Shown in pieces: positions 7,896 through 15,663 of a DNA stretch of 64,000 nt (its first letter is position 1; every line of letters starts with the position of its first letter). The notes beneath the pieces are model-generated. The model was not told the origin of the DNA. It did no database searches and saw only the letters and a list, made by a program, of their open reading frames with translations. A program made the position numbers and the translations under genes. Source of the DNA: CAYPLH01 sp964411505. Lineage in GTDB: Bacteria; Bacillota; Clostridia; CAYPLH01; DUMO01. The stretch lies in NCBI GenBank assembly GCA_964411505.1, contig CAYPLH010000017.1, positions 5,795-69,794 of the forward strand. Reading direction: 5' to 3'.

Positions 7896-8242
7896 CCTCT
7901 GGCCTTTTGCAAAAGCTTTACAACCTCATCAGTTTTGAGAACCTTACCATAAGAAACTACTTTTCCATCTACCACCAAGGCGGGAGTTGTCATCACGCCA
8001 TAAGCTGCAATCTGAGAAAAATCGGTTACATGGTCGATCGTTGTATCCATCCCGAGCTGCTCCAATGCGGCTTTTGTCGCTGTATCCAATGCATTACACT
8101 TAGCACATCCGCTACCCAGCACCTTGACGCTTGCGCCTTTAACTTTTGCAGTTTCAGCCTTTACCATGCTTTCTGCATCGCAATTTTCGCCGCAGCAGGA
8201 GGTTGTTTTTGCTTCTTTGTTTTTCTTTCCAAACAGTGCCAT
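7892..8242 (-). CDS. Thioredoxin-like small redox protein (TM0996/MTH895 type)
   Basis: The 116-aa protein has a Lys- and Cys-rich N-terminal tail (TTSCCGENCDAES) followed by a thioredoxin-fold domain whose active site is VLGSGCAKCNALD. The CxxC is placed as in the TM0996/MTH895 mini-thioredoxins. The cis-Pro loop is MTTPALVVDGK. It probably reduces a disulfide or handles metalloid in the arsenic pathway. The ATG at 8240-8242 is preceded by GGAGAG at 8 nt; an upstream in-frame start would overlap the permease gene. It lies directly downstream of the permease gene, a common pairing. Confidence 0.87.
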   Translation of the reverse strand: MALFGKKNKEAKTTSCCGENCDAESMVKAETAKVKGASVKVLGSGCAKCNALDTATKAALEQLGMDTTIDHVTDFSQIAAYGVMTTPALVVDGKVVSYGKVLKTDEVVKLLQKARG

Positions 8243-8273
8243 AATAAATCTCTCCTTTTCAAAAAATTGAATT

Positions 8274-9287
8274 CTAAACAATTAATGGGGCTATAGCGTT
8301 GAAAAAGTACCCTACTATTATTATGCCTACAGCACAGACCCCGATGAAGAGCGCCATCAATTTGGGTTTTATGACTTTGCTTAACATGATTAGCGATGGC
8401 AGTGATAAGGTGGTAACGCCCATCATGAAAGCCAAGACAACGCCAAGTTGTGCTCCTTTGGCGAGAAGGGCTTCTGCAATCGGAATGGTGCCGAAAATGT
8501 CAGCATAGATGGGAATTCCTATTATCGTCGCCAACGGAACTGCCAGCGGATTTCCGGTTCCTAAGATTTTAACAATCCAATCCTGCGGGATCCAGTTATG
8601 GATGACGGCGCCTATTCCAACCCCCACCAATATATAGGGAAAGACCTTTTTGAAAGTGTCGATTACCTGCTCTTTGGCAAAAACCAATCGGTCACGTCTT
8701 GTCAGGTCAGGAGCGTCAATGTCAACATTTCCTCCTCTGGAAATGAATTTTTCGACGTATTTTTCCATATGCAATTTTTCAATGATGGTACCTCCGACAA
8801 TGGCGATTACCAAACCGAGCACCACATAAAGAATAGCTACTTTTGTTCCAAAAATACTCATCAAAAGAACCAATGACCCTAAATCAACCATAGGAGAGGA
8901 AATAAGAAACGAAAAGGTTACTCCTAATGGTAGTCCCGCACTGGTGAAGCCCATGAACAATGGAATGGATGAGCAGGAACAAAAGGGTGTCACCGTTCCC
9001 AACAAAGCAGCAACGGTATTCGCGCCAATTCCATGAAAGCGTCCCAGGATTCTTTTAGTCCTTTCCGGTGGAAAGAAACTCTGAATATAAGAAATAATGA
9101 AAATTAAGACGCAAAGCAAAACTACAATTTTGATCGTATCATAGATAAAAAACTGTGCACTTGCGACCCAACGATTACTGATATCCAGCCCCAAAGCCGA
9201 TAACCCGCTACCTATCACATCATTGAGCCAGTTCATGCCGAGTATTTGATTCTGAAATAAGTCCCAAATAGCTCTTAATACTTGCAT
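8274..9287 (-). CDS. ArsP/DUF318-type permease
   Basis: The 337-aa membrane protein has eight or more hydrophobic helices and the family signature TVTPFCSCSSIPLFMGF in an early helix, with a mirrored PIYADIFGTIPIAEALL in the second half. Members of this permease family export organoarsenicals (ArsP) or other metal(loid)s. The conserved Cys pair in CSCS is the expected metalloid site. Its position between arsR and the redox protein supports an arsenic role. The exact substrate, trivalent methylarsenicals made by ArsM or arsenite, is inference. Confidence 0.88.
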   Translation of the reverse strand: MQVLRAIWDLFQNQILGMNWLNDVIGSGLSALGLDISNRWVASAQFFIYDTIKIVVLLCVLIFIISYIQSFFPPERTKRILGRFHGIGANTVAALLGTVTPFCSCSSIPLFMGFTSAGLPLGVTFSFLISSPMVDLGSLVLLMSIFGTKVAILYVVLGLVIAIVGGTIIEKLHMEKYVEKFISRGGNVDIDAPDLTRRDRLVFAKEQVIDTFKKVFPYILVGVGIGAVIHNWIPQDWIVKILGTGNPLAVPLATIIGIPIYADIFGTIPIAEALLAKGAQLGVVLAFMMGVTTLSLPSLIMLSKVIKPKLMALFIGVCAVGIIIVGYFFNAIAPLIV

Positions 9288-9321
9288 TGTGATAAAACCT
9301 CTCTTTCATACTTGGACAGTC

Positions 9322-9345
9322 ATATCCAAAAAACTTGATGTATAG
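9322..9345 (-). promoter_or_regulatory. Candidate ArsR operator between arsR and the permease gene
   Basis: The sequence contains ATCCAA, 5 nt, then TTGAT, an imperfect inverted repeat. Nearly the same arrangement occurs at 9705-9727 next to arsR. It lies after the arsR terminator and before the permease gene, where a second ArsR-controlled promoter could start. ArsR-family boxes of the form ATCAA-N-TTGAT are known. Confidence 0.45.
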
Positions 9346-9351
9346 TGTCTG

Positions 9352-9381
9352 AAAAAAGCCATTTTATTAGATAAATGGCCT
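9352..9381 (-). terminator. Rho-independent terminator after arsR
   Basis: On the minus strand GGCCATTT, an 8-nt loop and AAATGGC are followed by TTTTTT. It starts immediately after the arsR stop codon (9382-9384). It should end or attenuate the arsR transcript, so the rest of the operon needs read-through or its own promoter near 9322-9345. Confidence 0.7.
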
Positions 9382-9693
9382 TTACAGACAACAATTACTT
9401 TCTTCAGTCACTGCATTTGGCGTGATGAGCTCTCCTAAAAGTGCCATAGCTTCTCCGCCACCCTTTTCACTTATTTTATAGTACATCCATTTTCCTTCAG
9501 GTCTGCTATCCACGATTCCAGACTCACAGAGAATTTTCATGTGATAGGACAGCGAAGACTGCGGCATATCAAGCTGTTCTATCAGAACACAGGCACATTT
9601 TTCACCGCTCCGAAGTAACTCAAGGATACGCAGCCGCTTTTCATCGCAGAAGGCTTTGAATACCTTTACTTGATCATCATATGTGGTAACTAT
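9382..9693 (-). CDS. arsR: ArsR-family metalloregulator, apparent AUA start
   Basis: The frame gives a complete ~103-aa winged-helix repressor: VKVFKAFCDEKRLRILELL, then EKCACVLIEQLDMPQSSLS (the recognition helix region), YHMKILCESGIVDSR and a C-terminal ESNCCL. The CAC and CC cysteines could bind As(III) and release DNA. No ATG, GTG or TTG lies in frame between the upstream TGA (9703-9705) and the internal ATG at 9565-9567, which would delete half the DNA-binding domain. An ATA at 9691-9693 has GAGG at 7 nt, so I use it as the likely start. A mutated ATG is the alternative. Confidence 0.75.
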   Translation of the reverse strand: MVTTYDDQVKVFKAFCDEKRLRILELLRSGEKCACVLIEQLDMPQSSLSYHMKILCESGIVDSRPEGKWMYYKISEKGGGEAMALLGELITPNAVTEESNCCL

Positions 9694-9704
9694 GTTCTCA
9701 CCTC

Positions 9705-9727
9705 AAATCCAAAATACTTGATATGAT
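9705..9727 (-). promoter_or_regulatory. Candidate ArsR operator at the arsR promoter
   Basis: It contains ATCCAA, 5 nt, then TTGAT, the same imperfect inverted repeat as at 9322-9345. It lies between the -10 of the arsR promoter and the arsR ribosome binding site, so bound repressor would block transcription. A weaker related site (ATCCAAAAATGTCAAT) lies at 9744-9759 inside the promoter spacer. Confidence 0.5.
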
Positions 9728-9729
9728 AT

Positions 9730-9758
9730 AGTATATGCTTCAAATCCAAAAATGTCAA
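9730..9758 (-). promoter_or_regulatory. arsR operon promoter (sigma-A type)
   Basis: Reading the minus strand, TTGACA (9753-9758) and TATACT (9730-9735) are separated by exactly 17 nt. The promoter points at arsR and is surrounded by the ArsR-box-like repeats. Confidence 0.7.
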
Positions 9759-9810
9759 TATGAATGGAAAAAACTTTACATATAATATGAATGGAAAAAA
9801 CTTTACATAT
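9757..9810. repeat. Perfect tandem duplication of a 27-bp unit
   Basis: Two identical 27-bp copies (9757-9783 and 9784-9810) stand head to tail just upstream of the arsR -35 box. The unit contains TGAATGG, a run of A and TTTACATAT. It may be a recent slippage duplication or a paired regulator site. Confidence 0.85.
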
Positions 9811-10045
9811 AATTTGAAAAGGGTGAGTTGGCAATGTAAATGCAACCTTTGGTTTAGGTACAACCCCCGGCAAAGTTGACACTGTAAAATGCACACCTCT
9901 CTCTAAATCGTTAAGCGAGGGTATGGAGCAAGGCAAAATTCCTCGGAGAAGGTGTGCCGATTTTATTTAGGTGTACCCATGAGGTAGTGCTATTTTTATA
10001 AATAAGTGCGAAAAAGCCCTATTTCAAGCCATTTTTGGGCATAAA
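9811..10045. other. Non-coding stretch between the ars operon and ssrA
   Basis: No plausible gene is seen here on either strand. The only visible structure is a weak GCCC/GGGC pairing around 10017-10040. Both neighbouring units run on the minus strand away from or into this gap. Confidence 0.5.
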
Positions 10046-10094
10046 ATAAGAACGCTAATTTTGATAACCACTGTATCAAAATTAGCGTTCTTAT
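10046..10094 (-). terminator. 21-bp perfect palindrome behind ssrA, probable terminator
   Basis: Arms 10046-10066 and 10074-10094 are perfect reverse complements of 21 bp around the loop ACCACTG. It begins 1 nt past the 3' CCA of tmRNA, so it should terminate ssrA. The stem is AT-rich and the following T tract is weak, which is atypical for an intrinsic terminator. Confidence 0.65.
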
Positions 10095-10095
10095 A

Positions 10096-10481
10096 TGGTG
10101 GAGGCGAGGAGAGTCGAACTCCTGTCCGAAACCGTATCCACGCAAGCTTCTCCGGGTGCAGCCTGTAATTTAATATTCCCTAGCATGATCCCCTACAGAC
10201 AGGGTAACATGTTCGGTATCCTTTAAATCGACCAAAGCTCAAGGCTAACACTTTGGCAGTTCCAGCGCTTAACCTTCCCGCGCAGAAGGCCTGACTTAAT
10301 GACGCCAGCTACCCGAGGTGCAGGAACCCCGGACTGACGGGCTACCTAATTAGGCAGCTGCTAAAGCGTAATTATCGTTTTTAGCGTTTATTTTTAAGTT
10401 TCTCGTTTTTTAAAGAGGCCTACGAGAATCCTCTACCCGCTACTTGGGTCTCAACAATCCCGTCGAAACCTTTACGCCCCC
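10096..10481 (-). ncRNA. ssrA: tmRNA (ssrA)
   Basis: The minus strand starts GGGGGCGTAAAGGTTTCGAC and ends with a T-arm/acceptor that reads TCGAACTCC on the plus strand and an encoded 3' CCA (10096-10098), both diagnostic for one-piece tmRNA of about 386 nt. The tag frame (10353-10385, stop TAA at 10350-10352) reads AKNDNYALAAA, ending in the LAA-type degron recognised by ClpXP. It rescues stalled ribosomes together with SmpB, whose gene lies 246 nt upstream on the same strand. Confidence 0.96.
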
Positions 10482-10727
10482 ATATTAAATTTTCAAATTA
10501 CGTTATATCCAATTAGCTTTACTAAATTCCTTATATAAAAATCTTAATTTAACTTTTTGCTTCTCTGATAATACTCTTCACTTATTACCACAAAATCCGA
10601 TACTTAAAACCACTTTTTATGTTAGTATAAGCATCTATTACAAACTAGGTTACATATGCGAGCAGCAAGTAAAATTTGCAACTGCTACTTTCAAAAATGC
10701 AAGAGAATAGGTTTGTCACAACAATCC

Positions 10728-11189
10728 TTAATAGTTCTCCTTTATCTTCCTGTCAATATCCCTTTGGGCATCCCGAGCTGCAATGTCAGCTCTTTTGTCA
10801 AAAAGCTTCTTTCCTTTTGCCACACCAAGTTCCACTTTGACCTTTCCATGGTTAAAATAAAGCTTTAACGGAACCAGTGTCAGCCCTTTTTGCTGAGTTA
10901 AACCAGTGAGTTTGTTTATCTCATATTTGTGTAAGAGCAGCTTCCTGTCCCTTTCAGGATCTTTGTTAAATATGTTTCCCTGTTCATAAGGACTTATGTG
11001 CATTCCAATAATAAAAATTTCGCCTTTATTAATAGTCGCATAGCTGTCCTTAAAATTGACCTTCCCTTGCCGTATTGACTTCACTTCAGTTCCTGAAAGC
11101 TCAATTCCTGCTTCATAGGTTTCCTCTATATAATACTCATGTCGTGCTTTTTTGTTATGCACAATTACCTTAACATCTTCTTTAGCCAT
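10728..11189 (-). CDS. smpB: SsrA-binding protein SmpB
   Basis: The 153-aa protein has the SmpB oligonucleotide-binding fold motifs: KARHEYYIEETYEAGIELSG, TEVKSIRQGKVNFKDSYA, HISPYEQGN and the basic C-terminal tail (GKKLFDKRADIAARDAQRDI). It binds tmRNA and positions it in the empty A site during trans-translation. The ATG at 11187-11189 (MAKEDVKV) matches family N-termini; a GTG five codons upstream is possible but sits on top of its own GGAG. The gene is next to ssrA, as in many Firmicutes. Confidence 0.95.
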   Translation of the reverse strand: MAKEDVKVIVHNKKARHEYYIEETYEAGIELSGTEVKSIRQGKVNFKDSYATINKGEIFIIGMHISPYEQGNIFNKDPERDRKLLLHKYEINKLTGLTQQKGLTLVPLKLYFNHGKVKVELGVAKGKKLFDKRADIAARDAQRDIDRKIKENY

Positions 11190-11453
11190 CTCTTCTTCTG
11201 TCACACTCCATTAAAAGAATGCTCTATTATTTATCCTAATGCTTACACAGACAAAAATAACCCTTTTAATGGGCTATAACGTCAAAAAGTTATTTTCAAT
11301 TAACATCAGCTTTCCGACAAAAATCTGTTTTAAAAGCTGATTTAATTACTATTACATTATAACAAATTTAAAACCTATGTCAAGTGCTATGCAGCTTTTA
11401 TTATCGACCTCTTTTTAGTTCATATGGTACTATATTCCATGTGCCAAGTAGAT

Positions 11454-11511
11454 ATGATATGTGTGTAGTGGAAAGCCAATTGGCTTTATTCAGTTACTGC
11501 ACACATATCAT
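11454..11511. repeat. 58-bp hairpin, short derivative of repeat family 1
   Basis: The ends form a 16-bp stem with one mismatch (ATGATATGTGTGTAGT against the right arm). The loop holds AAAGCCAATTGGCTTTATT, which corresponds to the inner end segments of the full family-1 elements at 23968, 32513 and 38148. The terminal sequence is the same as that of the copy at 32513. It looks like an internally deleted copy. It stands 15 nt after the stop of the lipoprotein gene, so it could also act as its terminator. The rest of the 11190-11526 gap shows nothing further. Confidence 0.65.
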
Positions 11512-11526
11512 TATAAACTTATTTAA

Positions 11527-12993
11527 TCAATCTTCAGGTAGGAGTACTAAATTTCTCTTGGCATGTTCTGATGCATTAATCGTAATGCCGCTTCCAGTCA
11601 CGTTCTCCAGTGAATTATTTTTTTCATTGGCAAAAATATCATATATCTTATATTCTGTATTGCCATCATCACCTGTACCAGTGTCTATTGTAAGACCATC
11701 CACCACAACATTTTTTAGTGTTGTACCAGTTGCATTAACTGCTAGAGCTCCTATAGTTACCGGTATTCCAGCTCTTACACTGGATTTTATAACAAGGTTT
11801 TCAAATGTTACATTTTCAATATAAGCATCTTTAAGCGAAGCAAATATACCACCTGCTTTACTTTCATCTTGATCAAGCTTTCTGCTCAATATATTAATAC
11901 TAATGTTTTTTAATCTAAATCCGTTGCCGAAAATCTTGCCGCTAAAATTATCAATCATTTCCACAGTGAGACCTTCAAAATCTATATCATTTTCAAGTAT
12001 ATAACCATCAATAGGTTTACCTGCTGTATCCATTCCTGTAAACCCGTACTTGCTAGCTGTTTTGAGCTGCTCTGGTCTGTTTATTCGAAGATAATTACCT
12101 TCAATATATTTTAAGTGAACAACCTTATCCGAGGTGTTTTTTTCATATTGAATAATTGAATTTTCAATTATCTCATCTTTTCTAGCTCGAATTTGTTTCC
12201 TAATATTATCATCATCAGTTGTTAATTCATAGCCAAGCTTATTTATATATAAATCTGATGTATCCCTCAATACTTCTTCAGTGCTTTCCTGAGCTTCTAC
12301 ATAATCTATCTTTCTAAAATAATCAGCGAATTCATCGTAAAGCTGCGCATAAACATCAGCATCCGATGGAATCAGCTCCTCATGAGTATATTCTGTAAAA
12401 TCATAGGCTTTAGTGCATGCCTTATCCTGATAATAACCAAAAAATGTGAAATTATCCTTTGCTATTAGCTTCACCACCGCATCTGACAATTTCTGAACTG
12501 GTGAACTTGTAGTAATATTTTTTGAAAACATCACTTTGTCTGTAGCAGTATCTATATATTCAACTTTACCCTGTGATATCCATCTAGCATAGATTTTCAT
12601 ATCACCGTGCACCCTGTCTTCATCAAAATCCCATCTGTCTTCGGCTTTAAAGGAATAACCAATGACATTCCCATTTGTATCCAGTATATCCTCTTTGTCA
12701 GTATACCACCCCGCAAGTATATATCCATCCTTAACAGGCTGAATAAGCATATTTGTGGTTCCTGAAGGTTCAAATACATACGAATTCTCCATGTAATACG
12801 TATCACGAATCTCACGTGAATTTATAATCCCACCAAGAGAATCATATAACACGTTGCAATTATAATGCCAATCACCTGGATCAATACCCGACTCTACACT
12901 TGAGCATGCTGAGGTGAGCACAATTCCTGCTATCAGAATTCCTATAGTTATAATTCGATATAAAATCTTTGCTTTTAACCTTGCTCTTACCAT
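11527..12993 (-). CDS. Lipoprotein with InlB-type (Flg_new) repeat-like region
   Basis: The 488-aa protein has a basic N-terminus, a hydrophobic stretch and a lipobox IVLTSACSS (Cys30), so it should be lipid-anchored outside the membrane. Residues about 80-140 contain DGYILAGWYTDKED and KIYARWIS, the pattern of Listeria-Bacteroides/InlB B-repeats, and FTFFGYYQDKACTKAYDF may be a second diverged copy. The C-terminal third (GYILENDIDFEG, FSGKIFGNGFRLKN, ENVTFENLVIK) looks like a beta-helix or GLUG-like repeat region. It follows the opp genes on the same strand and may be a surface protein; the function is unknown. Confidence 0.75.
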   Translation of the reverse strand: MVRARLKAKILYRIITIGILIAGIVLTSACSSVESGIDPGDWHYNCNVLYDSLGGIINSREIRDTYYMENSYVFEPSGTTNMLIQPVKDGYILAGWYTDKEDILDTNGNVIGYSFKAEDRWDFDEDRVHGDMKIYARWISQGKVEYIDTATDKVMFSKNITTSSPVQKLSDAVVKLIAKDNFTFFGYYQDKACTKAYDFTEYTHEELIPSDADVYAQLYDEFADYFRKIDYVEAQESTEEVLRDTSDLYINKLGYELTTDDDNIRKQIRARKDEIIENSIIQYEKNTSDKVVHLKYIEGNYLRINRPEQLKTASKYGFTGMDTAGKPIDGYILENDIDFEGLTVEMIDNFSGKIFGNGFRLKNISINILSRKLDQDESKAGGIFASLKDAYIENVTFENLVIKSSVRAGIPVTIGALAVNATGTTLKNVVVDGLTIDTGTGDDGNTEYKIYDIFANEKNNSLENVTGSGITINASEHAKRNLVLLPED

Positions 12994-13134
12994 TGTTGTT
13001 CTACTTCCCCCTTAACATCGTGAAATTATAAAAATTCCTTAAACTCATGTCCATCCTCACTCACGAAGCATTTAATAAAAGCTCGCAGTGCAATTTTGAT
13101 ATATTAATCGCGATGAATCGTATGTTAAATTTAC

Positions 13135-13416
13135 CTATTTAAGCCAAACCTTAATGCAAAAAAGGATCAATAACGCAAGTAATCCAAAAAAGACAATGCC
13201 AAAAAGGAGATATGAAGAACCTATGCCAGCTACTACCTTTAATAGCTCTCCTTTGGAGAGCTTTATGGTTTCCTTTTCATCATTCTTTCTTCTGGATTTA
13301 TCTAAATCAAATCGTCTATAAATTGAACGTGGCACGCCGTCAATATGCATATCTGCAATCACACGACCATCATCCAAATCATCCTTCCGCGGTTTTTTTA
13401 GTCCTTTTTTTAGCAT
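13135..13416 (-). CDS. Small single-span membrane protein, unknown function
   Basis: The 93-aa protein has a very basic N-terminal half (MLKKGLKKPRKDDLDDGR, later YRRFDLDKSRRKNDEK) and one hydrophobic segment near the C-terminus (SSYLLFGIVFFGLLALLILF). It therefore probably sits in the membrane with the basic part in the cytoplasm. The ATG at 13414-13416 has GGGAG at about 7 nt; the frame extends further upstream but overlaps oppF. It starts 11 nt after oppF and could be an accessory or regulatory peptide of the transporter. I do not recognise a family. Confidence 0.65.
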   Translation of the reverse strand: MLKKGLKKPRKDDLDDGRVIADMHIDGVPRSIYRRFDLDKSRRKNDEKETIKLSKGELLKVVAGIGSSYLLFGIVFFGLLALLILFCIKVWLK

Positions 13417-13427
13417 AATATGCTCCC

Positions 13428-14429
13428 TTATTCCTGACCATACAGGTGACATGCAACTATATGCCCATCTTCGATTTCCTTTAACTCTGGAACCTTCTGT
13501 GAACAAATACTCATACAGCTTGCGCATCTTGTACGAAATTTACATCCCGAAGGTGGATTAACTGGGCTTGGGATGTCCCCTGTCAGTATGATACGATTCG
13601 TTTTTATATCTGGATCAGATACCGGCACCGCTGATAATAAAGCTTTTGAATAGGGGTGCAGTGGATTATCGAAAACTCGGCGCTTATCGCCTATTTCCAT
13701 CATACTTCCAAGATACATGACACCGATTGTGTCTGATATATGCTCAACAACCGACAAATCATGTGATATAAATAAATACGTATAGCCAAACTGATCCTGA
13801 AGATCCATCATCAGATTTATTATCTGTGCTTGTATTGAAACATCAAGCGCACTTACAGGTTCATCGCAGATAATAAACTTTGGGTTTAGTGCAACAGCCC
13901 TTGCTATGCTTACCCTCTGCCTCTGTCCACCAGAAAACTCATGGGGATAGCGATAAAAATATTGAGGAGGAAGTCCGCAATCATTCATAACCTTGAGTAT
14001 ATATGATCTGTACTGAGCTTTAGGCACGATGTTATGTTCCCGCACCGCTTCACCAATAATCTCCCCAACAGGAAGACGTGGTGAAAGACTCGAATAAGGA
14101 TCTTGAAAGATCATCTGCATTTGAGGACGAAGTTTTCTTAAGTTACGAGGTGATATTTGGGCAAGATCCTTGCCATCAAACAAAACCTGCCCAGCTGTGA
14201 CTTCGTGAAGTCGCAATATTGTACGCCCCACAGTAGTCTTTCCACAGCCTGATTCACCAACCAAACCCATTGTTGTCCCACGCTTTATAGTAAAAGAAAC
14301 ATCGTCAACTGCCTTAACAAAAGCTCTTCCCTTGCCAAGGGTAAACCTGGATATGGGATAATACTTTTTAAGATTATTTACAATTAAAATATTGTCATTA
14401 TTATTTGTATGGTTTCTGTCAATTTCCAT
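13428..14429 (-). CDS. oppF: Oligopeptide ABC transporter ATP-binding protein, OppF type
   Basis: The 333-aa ABC ATPase has Walker A GESGCGKTTVG, signature FSGGQRQRVSIARA, Walker B FIICDEPVSALD and the H-loop ISHDLSVVEH. The C-terminal oligopeptide-transporter extension has a cysteine group (CKFRTRCASCMSICS) typical of OppD/OppF proteins. It powers import together with OppD at the inner face of the membrane. It is the last ABC component of the minus-strand operon, 11 nt after oppD. Confidence 0.93.
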   Translation of the reverse strand: MEIDRNHTNNNDNILIVNNLKKYYPISRFTLGKGRAFVKAVDDVSFTIKRGTTMGLVGESGCGKTTVGRTILRLHEVTAGQVLFDGKDLAQISPRNLRKLRPQMQMIFQDPYSSLSPRLPVGEIIGEAVREHNIVPKAQYRSYILKVMNDCGLPPQYFYRYPHEFSGGQRQRVSIARAVALNPKFIICDEPVSALDVSIQAQIINLMMDLQDQFGYTYLFISHDLSVVEHISDTIGVMYLGSMMEIGDKRRVFDNPLHPYSKALLSAVPVSDPDIKTNRIILTGDIPSPVNPPSGCKFRTRCASCMSICSQKVPELKEIEDGHIVACHLYGQE

Positions 14430-14440
14430 AGTGGTTTACT

Positions 14441-15655
14441 TTACTCCTTTGCATTCTCTTCATCTATATTCTCTTCATCACGAAGGCTACTTTCATTATA
14501 CAAATGGCAAGATGCGAAATGTGTCGATGAAAACTGGATCATTTCAGGATAATCTTTCGAGCATATATCTATACACTTGTCACATCTATTATAAAAATAG
14601 CAGTGATCTGGCATATTAATTGGGTTAGGAACCTGCCCCTTAATACTAAAAAGACGATTTCCCTGTATCTTGTTACTTGGTTTCGACATCATAAGCCCAA
14701 TAGTATATGGGTGCTTAGGATTGTGAAAAATTTCCCTGACAGTACCCTTTTCAATAATCCTTCCAGCGTACATAACAACTACATAGTCTACCGTTTCTGC
14801 TATAACGCCAAGATCATGTGTAATCAGCATAATACTGCCATTGATCTTGTCCTTCACGTTTCTTAAAAGTTCCAGTATCTGCGCTTGGATAGTGACATCT
14901 AATGCTGTTGTAGGTTCATCCGCAACAATCAATCTTGGGTTACATAAAAGAGCCATTGCAATCATCACGCGCTGACGCATACCACCGGACAACTCGTGGG
15001 GATAGCTATTATATATCTTGTCTACCATAGCTATACCAACTTGGTTCATTAACTCTTTGGTTCTTGCCCTAGCTGACTCTGCAGTTGATCCTTTTTCATG
15101 CAGGAGTATAACTTCATCCATCTGCTCACCAATTTTAAAAACAGGATTTAAGCTTGTCATTGGTTCCTGAAATATCATAGCTATATCTTTGCCACGAATT
15201 TTATTCATTTCGTTTTGTGGTACTTTGGTAACCTCATAGCATTTGCCATCCTTTGCCTGATAACGGATGCTTCCGCCTACAATCTGCCCCTGCGGAGCTT
15301 GTACAAGCTTCATAAGTGATAAACTGGTTACCGACTTTCCACATCCTGATTCACCAACTACACCAACAATTTTCCCTTGTGGAATATCAAAAGATACTCC
15401 ATTGACGGCTTTGACTGTCCCTACATCTGTAAAAAAGTAGGTGTGTAAATCTTCGAATTCGACAACGTTTGAAGTATCCCTCATTGTAGTAAGATATTCC
15501 GCTTCAGGAACATTTTTTCTGGTCTTGTTTTTCTCAAATTCCCTTATAATTTTATTGTTTTCCCTGCTTATTCGGTTCTCCTCACGAAGTGTCAAGTACT
15601 GTGTATCGTCAACACCTTCTATCTTTTTGCGTTTAAATAGTTCTCGTATTCCCAT
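14441..15655 (-). CDS. oppD: Oligopeptide ABC transporter ATP-binding protein, OppD type
   Basis: The 404-aa ABC ATPase has Walker A GESGCGKSVTSLSL, signature LSGGMRQRVMIAMAL, Walker B LIVADEPTTALD and ITHDLGVIAE. A ~70-residue charged N-terminal extension (FKRKKIEGVDD onwards) precedes the domain and is longer than in typical OppD. The C-terminal extension has cysteines in CYFYNRCDKCIDICS. It pairs with OppF. The gene lies 8 nt after oppC in the operon. Confidence 0.93.
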   Translation of the reverse strand: MGIRELFKRKKIEGVDDTQYLTLREENRISRENNKIIREFEKNKTRKNVPEAEYLTTMRDTSNVVEFEDLHTYFFTDVGTVKAVNGVSFDIPQGKIVGVVGESGCGKSVTSLSLMKLVQAPQGQIVGGSIRYQAKDGKCYEVTKVPQNEMNKIRGKDIAMIFQEPMTSLNPVFKIGEQMDEVILLHEKGSTAESARARTKELMNQVGIAMVDKIYNSYPHELSGGMRQRVMIAMALLCNPRLIVADEPTTALDVTIQAQILELLRNVKDKINGSIMLITHDLGVIAETVDYVVVMYAGRIIEKGTVREIFHNPKHPYTIGLMMSKPSNKIQGNRLFSIKGQVPNPINMPDHCYFYNRCDKCIDICSKDYPEMIQFSSTHFASCHLYNESSLRDEENIDEENAKE

Positions 15656-15663
15656 TGTTTTAC

